64,000 nucleotides of DNA from Brugia malayi (lineage: Eukaryota; Nematoda; Chromadorea; Rhabditida; Onchocercidae). Numbering within the stretch: the stretch's first letter is position 1; each line of letters begins with the position of its first letter. The stretch lies in the NCBI RefSeq assembly GCF_000002995.4, contig NW_025062479.1, forward strand, positions 3,245,721 to 3,309,720. Reading direction: 5' to 3'. Below are positions 26,001 through 34,600 of this stretch, piece after piece. The position numbers and the translations under genes were made by a program. The notes beneath the pieces are model-generated. The model worked only from the letters and a program-made list of their open reading frames with translations. It did no database searches and had not been told where the DNA came from.

Positions 26001-29000
26001 TCATATCTTCACAGGGTTATTGGACTCGCTGGTCGCATGGAATTAATTTCTATTTTCCAAGTTGTTTGAAGTATCGAGCTCCACTGCAACAATTAAGTGG
26101 TCAGTGCTTCTTTCAATTTGATACAAGTTGAAAATAATATAAAACTCTCTTACGGTGATATTACAAATCCAATCCAAAGAAAATACTTATCTATCGGTCT
26201 TCTGTGCTTGTTTCAGGTTTGATAATCGTAACAGCAAATTGTAGTGAATTTGATTTGTATAAGAAAAATTTAACAGCTGTAATTTTGGTTAGTTTGTAAT
26301 ATTATTTTGGCACTGAAGAATGTGCTTCATTGATAGTATCCAATTGGTTATTTATTACATTGATATTAGAAAAGCTTATTCAAGGTATTTCCCAACTGCT
26401 ATATCATAACATTTTAATATTTCTAAGTACATTATTTGATAAGTTCAGTTGTATTAAAATTTTTGTTTCTTATTTCATACGTTTGTAAATTCTTTTCCTT
26501 ACTTCAAAAAATTTGCAATCACAATACACATACGTTTCTAGAAGTACAACTTAGCCTTTATTTTGTCAAAATGGATTGAATAGTTTAATCACAATATTTC
26601 ATAATGAAAATGTCAGTTATTTTAGACTGCCAATAAACAGTTTAATCATTTCTGCACCACCCCGAACTGTACCAAAGAACTCAAAATGTGGTCAAATTCA
26701 AGTTGTGATAATCAAGTTTTAAGGCATCCCAATGAAGCAGCTCAAAATATATATCTTTATTATTCGATTACCGTGAGGTTCGTCACTTTTCATTCTTTTA
26801 TTATAGCATAAATGAAACTTTTATTAATCCAAAACAGTAATTTTTTTTCTTTTAAATTGACAAGTACATAAATGATTATGATATTTTTTCAAGTTTTACA
26901 TTAATCCATTTTTTTCACTTAAGCATCAAAACTTACATACAGTAAGAGCCATTTCTTCCTATCTTGAAAGAGATTTATTAACTTGAATGCGGGACATTGT
27001 CCTACCATTCTTAATGCTTTTATAATTCTTCAACTGACTCTTAAAGTAAGAAAACTGTATGTTAAATGAAATGAATTCCTTAGTTAAATTTTTTCAATTA
27101 TATTAAGCAGCATGATCATGAAAGTCATGTTCATTGATTAACTCACTATTCCTTGAACAATTTTTATTAAATTTCTTCAGCCAAATTGTCGGACATTGTA
27201 TACTTCACAAGCTTAAGTGGAAGGTGGTAATCGCCACCAGCTAAGACTTTATATTATTTTAGTGGTTTGAGCCATTCGGAGCAAATTAAATCACATTCAT
27301 ATAGATCAAATTAAGTCGAATTTTAAGTACCACAAGAAAATCAATAAAGCCTGCAGTAACGGAGAATTTGAACAAAGTATTTGGCAACAAGATTGGAGAG
27401 ACAAACACATCATGGCAATGTCCTTCAAAAAATTATCCTGCTCAAATTTTTGGAAGTGATACTCGTTCATGTGGTATTATTTCACTTTTTTATTCCTGCA
27501 TATTTTTATTGTTTGCATTTTTATTAAAATAACAAATTATGAATAAGCAATGAAATGTTTAAATTTATGATCACATAACTTCACAGTTTTTTGCAATAAT
27601 GAATTTTTAGTAAAATGTCCACCTGGGATGTACTGTGTAAACGATAGATGTATGCCATGTCCAGAGAATACGTTTAAGAAAAACGCTGGTTGTAAACAAT
27701 GCATTCCATGCCCAAATAATACAATAACTGGCCCGATAATTAAAGACATCGGTTATCAAAGTATTTTTGATTGTTATAGTAAGCTTTTGTTGTTTATTAC
27801 TCTGTAATATAGTGTCGATGAAAAGAAAACTCATCAAAAAATAACTCATAACGAATAAACTTCATATATACTATTTTAAGTAAATGCTATATTGACTTTC
27901 CGTTATTAATAATTTGTAATTTGGTTCATGTATCTGAGTATTAATCTAACTTTCCTATATTATCATTATATTTCAGCAAACTGCAGTGCTGGTTATCATT
28001 ACAGCATTCAAGATGGAAGCTGTGTTAAATGCCCAAAAGGAATGTATCAAGATCGACCGGGACAACTGAGATGTAATGCCTGTCCAGAATCTCGCAGCAC
28101 ACCGAAAAGAGTATTTTTATTTTGTCTTCTTGTTTTGTGTGAATTTATAAGCTTTTAGTCTTTTATATGCATTAAATTTATATTTTAGAGTAATGGTAAT
28201 GTTTAGGGTTCAGTACATATTTCAAATTGTACGATTACCTGTGGTGCAGGTATGTCAATGAGCTCACATTCTCAATGCGTCAAATGTGCAAAAGGAAAAT
28301 ATCGGCAAGAAAATTCCACTGAAGCCCGTTGTACTCCATGTCCTGATTACTTTACAACACCTGATAATGGAAGCATTAGTCAGAACAATTGCACGGTGCT
28401 GAATTGTCCTCCAGGAACATATATTAATTTGTCATTGCCATCAGAATGTTTCCTTTGTCCTCGAGACCACTATCAAGTAATATTAGATATTTTATTATAA
28501 TTTCACTTTTAAATGAATCTTCAGACTAACTGATTTTAAAAAGAAATAGAAACTTCTATACTGATATTTTACATACGACTACTCGGGTGAGGTATTTATG
28601 ATGTGTAGCAATGAGACAGTATATGATTTAAATTTATCTACAAAACTTGATTTTCAAATATTTCGCGAGAATAAGAAAAAGTAGACGTTAAAAATAGGAT
28701 GACTAATCTTCGAGATGTAAAATGCATGTGATAGAACGAAAGATTGGATTTAATAAAATATTTCTTATGCGCTTCTGTAAACTCCCTTTCAGGAAAAATC
28801 AAATCAAACCGAATGTCGACATTGTATGAAACCTCTTATTACTCTGGGAATGGTACGTTATTTCTCACAGTTTACTTCTTTTTTTTTACAGCAAAAATCC
28901 GAATCATTAATTTCTTTTATCTACTAAATGAGTAACCTAACTTTTAAATGGTAGTTGTACCCTAATAAGTTTAAGTTTAACCTTTCATAGCTTTGAGGTC

Positions 29001-30685
29001 GTTGGATATCTAAGGTTTCAATTCCTATTTCAAACATTCTTTTTTTTGGCAGTCCATTAATTAAAATTAGCCATTCAGTTGTGTCGATAGTTGTAGAAAA
29101 TTGTTTAAGAAAAAAGAATAGCTGATAGCATAGAGCAGAAAAAAATTGTTGTATCCATTACTCTTTCACATTTATTAATAAGTATAAAACTACAAAAACT
29201 CTAACTTATGGGACTGGCGTTACATCACTATCAAATGGTGTTTCGCAATGCTAATAGTTTTGGATATGCTTACGATATTGAAAGAAACAATCATCATATT
29301 TTTAGGGTTCTGTACATCCTCGGCAATGTATGAAACCATTGTTTTGGAGCTCTGCAGGTTCAGATGTTGATATTAGTAAGTACTTCAGTTCGAATCTATG
29401 GCCAAATTTTGGATTTGTTGGTATTATCGGTGCCATTGCGTTTCTTGCTCTCCTTTATTTCCAGAGACAAAGGTTTCACATGTGTTTTTCATAGAATTTC
29501 TATGTTCTCAAAAAAAAAAAAAACATAATGTAAGCATAATAAGTTAATTCAAGCAGTGGAGAAGTCGCTGAAAGGAGATTTCTGAGTACTTTTATCCAGT
29601 GTAAATCGCCTCGAATCAATACCGCCAACAGGTGCATAATGCACTCATTAACTAAATAAGTAGTTTATTCACTAATTTAAGGATGCGATCATTATTTTAT
29701 AAGATAAGGGGAGCACAGTTAAAGCACATGGCCACACTGAATTATTACCGTGATTCTTCTTTTACTTATCCAATTGTTACTGTAACACCAACAGACACTA
29801 GTGCTACACCAGACTTCAGCGAGGATAGAGTTCCAAAGAATCGTGAAACACAGGTAACGGTATTAGCATATAATTTGAACTTTGCTTCACTCATTGATTT
29901 GATACAATTAATGTATTGATTTACAAGTTTGATATGAATGAAATTCATCAAATGGATTAGTTTTCTAAGTTTAATAAACACAATAAGGAGATACTAACTT
30001 AAAGTCGGTACTACGTTCATAATTGCAGGAAATGGTGGAAATTTATCAGGAAATTTATGATGGATTGCATAGTATGGCAGAAGGGACATCTTACGTGTCA
30101 AATAGTGAATTGACTTCGAGTCAATCTCTCAGACCCATTTCAAGAGTTCGTCTTGAAGTGGACACCACATTGAGGGCTGAATTTTGCGGTAATCCGAAGG
30201 CGTTGGGAATGGATTCATCCGGCTTCCCCATCGATTCAGCAGATTATGAAAATGCCGACCAGTGTAACTCGATAGTTCCAAAGAATTATGGGCAGGATTC
30301 AGAAGCTTCAGATGAAGAAAATCAAATCTCGAGGTAAAGATTTTTTCTAATATCTAATATTATAATCCTTGTTTTAAGCACTTCGGAAATGAAAACAGTT
30401 CGTTATGAAGCAATACTTTGTTTTGGGAGATCTAGAAACATTGGTTTTAATTTTAATAAATGTATTGATTTCCAATTTAGCTTTAAACGACGGCTTGATG
30501 CTTATCGAAACTGGAATTTGCGAATACCCTTGGATGAGATATACATGGAGCCCACTGAGTACAAATTATTTCTGTCGAAAGCAAATGACATATCTGTTGA
30601 AAAAACAAGTGGCATTTTGAATGAGGAAAATAAAAACAACGAGAACAAAAATGAAGAAAGCGATGATGAGGTGTGTGTTATTTAA
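8261..30685 (+). CDS. Giant mosaic type I membrane receptor/adhesion protein (CLECT-LDLa-CUB-CCP-EGF-Ig-Eph_LBD-LU-HYR-GCC2-pentraxin-TM)
   Basis: My model has 61 exons and about 3,445 residues with consistent phases; exon coordinates are in the block entries. The ATG at 8261 opens a signal peptide (MISTSSIVYLSVLFGILLA), and one transmembrane helix near residues 3198-3215 leaves about 230 cytoplasmic residues, so the rest faces outside the cell. The extracellular part is a string of cysteine-rich adhesion modules, most bounded by phase-1 introns as expected of exon-shuffled domains. The HYR, GCC2, EGF and pentraxin order in the second half recalls SVEP1/polydom. The lectin, LDLa, CUB, Eph ligand-binding and Ly6-like domains do not. 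Likely role: cell-surface recognition or adhesion (inference). The order is reliable; exons 14-16 (12884-13879) and 28-29 (17486-17901) are the least certain joins. The stop TAA is at 30683-30685. Confidence 0.85.
10215..10919 (+). other. Receptor block 2: three sushi (CCP) domains
   Basis: Exons 10215-10388, 10495-10683, 10758-10919, one sushi domain each, all closing in phase 1. Each shows the cysteine and late tryptophan pattern: GYQIPFGQSF then CYNGEWTPKPKC; CETGLQHKG then CTENGTWSNPDFFC; CDEGFYQKD then CISGRWKGVPYC. Residues about 343-517. Confidence 0.85.
11008..11439 (+). other. Receptor block 3: EGF and calcium-binding EGF
   Basis: Exons 11008-11133 and 11266-11439. The first is an EGF module (CGNGTCVKLIGGYSCLC). 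The second starts DIDEC and has CVNTIGSYECRC, the consensus of a calcium-binding EGF with hydroxylatable Asn. Its tail before the last Cys is unusually long. Residues about 518-617. Confidence 0.85.
11960..13567 (+). other. Receptor block 4: three further sushi domains
   Basis: Exons 11960-12154, 12485-12670, 12884-13016 with 13449-13567. The first two are clear sushi domains (KRCPAPEIPPNVIP ... CDKTESWVMLNDC; VTCKPLEI ... CIDVDKWSLSKLPDC). The third is split over two exons and is more divergent (CPGLQLDDYETIPVNN ... CMQNYTWNLDSIPAC). Residues about 618-828. Confidence 0.75.
13719..14440 (+). other. Receptor block 5: immunoglobulin-like domain
   Basis: Exons 13719-13879, 14068-14160, 14293-14440. 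The Ig pattern is plain: AMLWCFL, IKWYRDNRQ, then VIDDGRYYCVAL with the D-G-Y-Y-C signature. The start of the first exon is chosen at an ATAG acceptor because it alone keeps phase with the preceding exon; a CAATAG acceptor 18 bases upstream would not. A long (AT)n tract lies in the following intron. Residues about 829-962. Confidence 0.75.
13943..14012. repeat. (AT)n microsatellite
   Basis: About 70 bases of pure AT dinucleotide inside the intron that splits the Ig domain. Confidence 0.95.
14523..15560 (+). other. Receptor block 6: Eph-receptor-type ligand-binding domain
   Basis: Exons 14523-14572, 14645-14694, 14791-15100, 15341-15560, residues about 963-1172. The region reads like the whole Eph ligand-binding domain plus its first cysteine-rich turn: EILFAIDNTKWSIISRT at the start, SSWLFQQVVFVPHGCN then IEVKYQSDNCST (compare the Eph 'NWLRTKFI...H.IHVEMKF..RDCSS' pattern), VGIRGDVNSVIVENVKI, FPETTAAKDGSIVSGRCL, then CTQHGKWIY and LCFCSANY. 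In Eph receptors this fold binds ephrins. No kinase follows. The acceptor of exon 14791 is a tandem CAGCAG. Confidence 0.8.
15685..15997 (+). other. Receptor block 7: Ly6/uPAR-like (LU, three-finger) domain
   Basis: One exon, residues about 1173-1277. It starts ICYVCSGNNKTNC and has FCFTQITKT, KGCTNEC and the closing CCQQDYCN, which is the LU hallmark C-C-x-x-D-x-C-N. LU domains are stabilised by 4-5 disulfides and usually occur alone or in small GPI-anchored proteins, so a copy inside a giant mosaic is uncommon. Confidence 0.8.
16205..16709 (+). other. Receptor block 8: two HYR domains
   Basis: Exons 16205-16404 and 16464-16709, residues about 1278-1425. HYR features: VIIWTATNRMLQF with CSTYIVC, then DYWAPVLDCPS, and LQVTVTATNESNNSTQC. 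HYR domains are Ig-fold adhesion modules often next to sushi domains, as here. Confidence 0.7.
16927..18209 (+). other. Receptor block 9: cysteine-rich sushi-like segment and unassigned region
   Basis: Exons 16927-17145, 17330-17418, 17486-17525, 17584-17672, 17713-17901, 18137-18209, residues about 1426-1658. The first exon (DCPLWPVNETEYECEG ... CPGIEFPSQVTSLNC) looks like a divergent sushi domain. The rest has scattered cysteines and a pattern I do not recognise. Frame breaks at about 17560: the model needs a 58-base intron (17526-17583) with a GTATCG donor and CAAG acceptor, and a weak GTCAAG donor at 17673. A sequencing frameshift would explain it equally well. Confidence 0.55.
18496..19406 (+). 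other. Receptor block 10: three GCC2/GCC3 (ephrin-receptor-like) repeats
   Basis: Exons 18496-18651, 18877-19038, 19254-19406, residues about 1659-1815. Each has the CPPGxF...C..C..G.Y....G...C..C pattern: ECAPGFYAAANGCYPCP, QCPPGFFSPTGLEPC, KCRPGWFSRTGFEPC with GFYQDRAGQTTCNAC. All three exons are phase 1 to phase 1. Confidence 0.8.
19767..20685 (+). other. Receptor block 11: EGF module and charged linker with furin-like site
   Basis: Exons 19767-19967 and 20230-20685, residues about 1816-2034. The first exon is EGF-like (GCKNNGLCSNGRCICP, GLDCS). The second encodes a long Gln/Glu/Lys-rich, likely helical stretch (EWQNLWKLNQQEQKQLLDEE) without cysteines, then PRIKRK, a furin-type R-x-K-R site ending near residue 1952, then an Ala/Ser-rich spacer before the next EGF. 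Confidence 0.75.
20856..23620 (+). other. Receptor block 12: EGF-repeat array
   Basis: Exons 20856-21023, 21194-21439, 21724-21971, 22287-22398, 22528-22764, 23179-23321, 23500-23620, residues about 2035-2459. About a dozen EGF modules follow one another, for example CVHGTCKSKFLGYTCIC, CLHDGICQRKDDGYACHC and CQNNGNCTI. Most lack the DxDE calcium start. Several modules are split across two exons. Confidence 0.85.
23712..24976 (+). other. Receptor block 13: pentraxin/laminin-G-like domain
   Basis: Exons 23712-23877, 24081-24174, 24300-24455, 24769-24976, residues about 2460-2667. It has the jellyroll pattern of SVEP1-type pentraxin domains: QFTLCFWIRILP, NQWQQFCF, LRILLGSSELFHGEISMVQ, LYSTALRNKQI and a closing INWNQFSGVKHGN with GIC. 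Confidence 0.75.
25098..26099 (+). other. Receptor block 14: third HYR and seventh sushi-like domain
   Basis: Exons 25098-25263, 25537-25771, 26015-26099, residues about 2668-2829. The HYR is textbook: DKVPPKVINCPSNIIV, VVNWSPSKS, then HIVYIAEDKAGNIETCQF. It runs straight into a sushi-like module (NCSNPKKTDGINF ... VECKSNYVSIHP ... YFPSC). Confidence 0.75.
26217..27473 (+). other. Receptor block 15: unassigned extracellular segment
   Basis: Exons 26217-26287, 26626-26777, 27328-27473, residues about 2830-2952. Sparse cysteines (FCTTPNC, SSCDNQV, WQCPSKNY) and no family I recognise. Its place, between a sushi-like and a GCC2 block, mirrors block 9. The acceptor of the last exon (TTTTAAG at 27327) was chosen because the other AG, at 27251-27252, runs into a stop. 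Confidence 0.6.
27611..28852 (+). other. Receptor block 16: second GCC2/GCC3 array
   Basis: Exons 27611-27778, 27977-28110, 28207-28476, 28793-28852, residues about 2953-3163. Repeats read KCPPGMYCVNDRCMPCP, GMYQDRPGQLRCNACP, GKYRQENSTEARCTPCP and NCPPGTYINLSLPSEC. The array ends in CRHCMKPL and continues in the next exon. Confidence 0.8.
29306..30685 (+). other. Receptor block 17: transmembrane helix and cytoplasmic tail
   Basis: Exons 29306-29472, 29682-29853, 30029-30333, 30481-30685, residues about 3164-3445. FGFVGIIGAIAFLALLYF followed by QRQR is a single membrane span with a basic inner flank. The tail of about 230 residues has no catalytic domain. It carries tyrosines in acidic settings (EIYQEIYDGL, ADYENAD, DEIYMEP), compatible with SH2 or adaptor binding, and a Glu/Asn/Lys-rich end closing in VCVI. 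Confidence 0.85.
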
Positions 30686-31667
30686 ACTTATGAACGAGAA
30701 GTACATTTGGTGTGAAGTGATGAAGCAGAAGAAAGATTTAAAAATTTTTACATCACCTATTCATTTATCTTAAATACAATGCAATTTTTTAAGGACTACT
30801 TTGGCTGACCATTTGAAATGCTCTTGAAATGATCAAATTCGACCTTTGAAATCAAAAAATATTCCGCAGCTAAACGAAATACCAAATACAATGGAAAAGT
30901 CTTGGAGGAAAATATGCAATATTTTTTAAAACCATTCATTATTTTGCTTCATTTCTTGCAAATAATTAAAGAAAAACAGAATTTAACATTTAATCGCATT
31001 ATCACTGATCAATAATTATATACAAATTATCTTTATCGATTGGAATGCATTATAATAACAACCGCATATAGAATAGAATATAGGAGTTTTGAAACTGAAA
31101 AAGGTCCAAATAAAATTCTGGAATAATTTAGATTCTATTTTGGATAACTATTTTAGTTCTAAGCAATCCCAGACTCACTAGTTTTTTTCTTTTCTAGGAA
31201 ATATCATTTTTAAAGTTGAAGTAATGCAAGATGATAGTGGAAAAACAGCTCTTTTGAATGTTTCAGTAAATCAACAACTTGCATCTAATATCACTAATAA
31301 CCGTTTTTGTATTCAATTTTGGATGAAAATACTTTTGGAGGAGGAGTATGTGTGTGGCTGACCAATCACTTAACTGTTATTAGCTTTTCAATAGTGCACT
31401 TGCTTTCCTCTTATTTCTCTGCAACTTAACGAAATCATTTCTTGCGGTTTTTTAAAGAAGAAAGATCACTAACCCAATTCAAAATTTCCAGGTATTTATC
31501 AACCACCCTAACAAAAACAAGATATACAAGATCTTAAGGAGGGCGAGGGGGAAGAGAGGAATATGATCACAGAAATTCATATTGAAGAATGAGAAAATTT
31601 ATTAATTTATGCATTTCGAGGCAATTTCCAGTTGGGTTAACATCGTGATCAGGGTTATACATGATGA
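30686..31667. other. Tail-to-tail intergenic region
   Basis: Shared 3' flank of the receptor gene (plus) and the FGD gene (minus). It contains the orphan pentraxin-like exon described separately; otherwise AT-rich with no gene seen. AATAAA-like signals exist on both strands but none stands out. Confidence 0.6.
31198..31345 (+). pseudogene. Orphan pentraxin-like exon downstream of the receptor gene
   Basis: An open 148-base segment between a TTTTCTAG acceptor and a GTATGTG donor encodes a sequence ending NNRFCIQFWMKILLEEE. This resembles the receptor's first pentraxin exon (23712-23877), which has KQFTLCFWIRILP at the matching place. Both exons enter in phase 1 and leave in phase 2. No partner exons are recognisable on either side, and the receptor's stop lies 513 bases upstream. 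It is best read as the relic of a duplicated exon or gene; a spliced alternative use cannot be excluded. Confidence 0.5.
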
Positions 31668-34600
31668 TCACGAATTAGTCTTCTCCCTGAGTACAGCATT
31701 AGAAGCGAGATCCAGTACAGCCATCCACTTTATTTGCGCATCTTCACTCTCCACACTAACTATATATTGTCGTTGCATATGCCTTATGGTAAATGTAAGT
31801 CGCTCATTATTCATTTTAACTTCACAACCGGGAAGCGGAAGCATTGCCAGGGCGCTCTCTGCCTGTAACTATTTAGTGATATTACAATATCACAGACTTC
31901 CGTACCACATACAGAAAGCTAAAAGCACTTTGGTTGCAAGCTCTCTTGATTTAATAATTTGAATGAGTTATAATTTGTAACTGCAAATAAAGGAAACTCA
32001 CGCTATCAGAAGCGTAGGAATATAAGCAGAAGTCCTTACGCACGACGAAATATCTCTTTAACGGCTTGTTCAATGAACCACGGAATTTAACGTAACTGGC
32101 ATACAGTATTTCACCTTCTTTAGCTCCTATTAATAGCGGGTTTGTTCGTGTTTTCGGAGTATTTTCTTTTGTTTGGGAATACTCCTTAAAATTTAACAAA
32201 GCAGTTTTTTAGTGTGTTTACCAAATAAATTAAGGACGAGTTGATTCGTATCCGAGACTATCCATTCTAATCAATTATAATTAAAACGTGACTTATGCAA
32301 TCCATAGGTCCTAAATTCACAGCTTTTTTTTTAATTAATCAAATTGAACAAAGTTCAGTCTGAATCCTGATAAAAATGAAGTGTCATCAAAGAGCTAATT
32401 TAGAATGTCATGAGTGAAATGGACGGAATACCTTTCTTTAAAAGTACTTATATTGTGTAATCACACTTACCAAAATATTATATAATCACATTATTATTTC
32501 AGTTGAAAAACATCTTATATGACTTACACGCTGTCGCAGGCAAGTGTCACAAATACGCATGTTTTTGTCTTCGTTGCGCAGCTTCCCGAAACACTTTTTA
32601 CAGAATCGCTGCGCGCAATGAGCACATGCAGTACCCTTTGAGATGAATGAGAATTCGGTGTCACATTTTGCACAACAGCGATTTTCAGATCGCGGTGATA
32701 TGATGGTCGGTATCTATAAACAGTATTTTAGGCTATGACTCGCACTTATCAGTTACTAAAGCTATTGTACTAAAATATTGCGTTTTCTATTCACTTTGAC
32801 GCAAATAAATCAACCATGTTGCATAATCGTGTCTAAACGGATGCTCTGAGTGATACCGGTGGACTGAAGGATTTCTTGCGTGATAAACTTTCACTGATAA
32901 CATTCCAAACTGCATCTATCCATTCACTTTTTTCTTGGCTGTTTTCGGTCATCAGTTCTATGCAGCTACAAAAGAGTAATCAAAAGGCATGATAAAACAC
33001 TAAAGACAAAAAATTATTCAGATAAAAAAATTCAAACAAAGAAATTCAGATAAAAAAAAATTTACCGGGATGGACCATTTGGTGAGTCGGAACCACGCAA
33101 ATAAAACGAATTTTCGCGTTCAAGGTTATCACCTTCACAAATCTGAAAGCAATCCATTCAACTTTTCAAAACGAACATGAAAGAAAAAACTTTTCCCAAT
33201 CCTACCATCATTTTTTAAAATTGCTATATCGCTTGCAAATTTAAATTGCATATCCTTAGCAATACTTGCCCGCGACCCGTAAAGCAAGACTCCTTTACAG
33301 ACTTAACAAGAACCACAAATGTGTTGCTATGGTTGTCGTCGACTATGCAACATATGTCATAAGTAAAAGAAAGTGCATAGTATGTGTTATTTTTTAAACA
33401 TTAAAAAAGAAAATGGTAATAAAACAGACCTGTGCTAATGTTGTATCGAATATTGCTCGAACCTTAAGTTTAGCAAAACCAGGCAGTGTCCTTTCCGAAG
33501 CAAGAAGTAATAAATCATTGAAAAGAAACAAATGCCGTTCTTCAGTCTTTTCTGATGATGACAATATCTTCAAAATAATTATTGTAGCTGTTTTTAAATA
33601 TCTTCTACCTTTACATTTATTTCCATATTCGATTCAAAGTTATTGCATGGGATTACTAATGGTATAACACGTCAAATTACTACTTCCCAAAAGATAATAA
33701 AAACTATTTACCTTCATCACCTTTCCCTTGCGGATTAATTCGCGGCCTGGTGATACCAATGAAACTGCACTGCCAAGCTGCTCTTGAACTTCTAGCACGT
33801 TTTTGTAACGATCCTAAAAGTAAGCATTACTAATTTCAAATTTCCAATTAAATTGTTTCGGTATGAATACAACTGCCACTACACATACCAATTTACGCAT
33901 CATCTCATTTGCATGACCTGCTGCATCAAGGACCAGACCCAGAGCAGCTTCTGTATCGTCATAATCAACATCTGAAGGATCCAAATGCTTTTTGTATTCC
34001 TTAAAAAAGAAAAATAACTGTCAACAATTTTCTTATAATTATTTCTTTGAACAGAATGACATTTACTTATCACTTAGGATCACTAAGCAAAATTCAGTGC
34101 TAACTTTGATTGAACTATTATTACTAATGGCAAACTAAATTATTACCTGCAATAACAACTGATATCTCATGACACGTTGCACTGGACATATCAGATGTGA
34201 AACTAAAGGTAGATTTTCGCATTCAGGTTTCATCTGCAAAAAAGTGAATGAAAGAACTTACTCAATATTTGAATCATTCTATGGTTCTTTCTTTCTTTCT
34301 AATTTTTTGAAAGTCAGATAATGCGAAAGTAATAATAGTTTGCGCATGACGTTAATACTTTATAAGTAAAGCATTTTAAAACAACAACCTCAATTTCGTG
34401 TACAATTTGTGCAAAACGCCGTTTCTTTTTCAAGCATTCGTCGAAAACCTTGGTCGCCCGTTTGTAATTGTTTGTGTATTCGGAATACATTTTCAGGAAA
34501 GGAGCACGTTTTCGAAGAACATCACTGATTCTTAAAAACGATAATATAAAAGCGTATAAATAACGCTGTGTACAAATTCATAGGTCCTCCTACCTTAAGC

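Noticed and set aside
31609..31962. 117-codon plus-strand frame
   Set aside because: It is antisense to the last exon of the FGD gene, whose minus-strand frame completes the second PH domain.
33230..33330. Coding-like minus segment (FVVLVKSVKESC) inside an FGD intron
   Set aside because: The PH domain is complete without it and its splice ends do not fit the phase; left as chance or unused exon.
33413..33667. 84-codon plus-strand frame
   Set aside because: Antisense to the first PH-domain exon (33430-33567).
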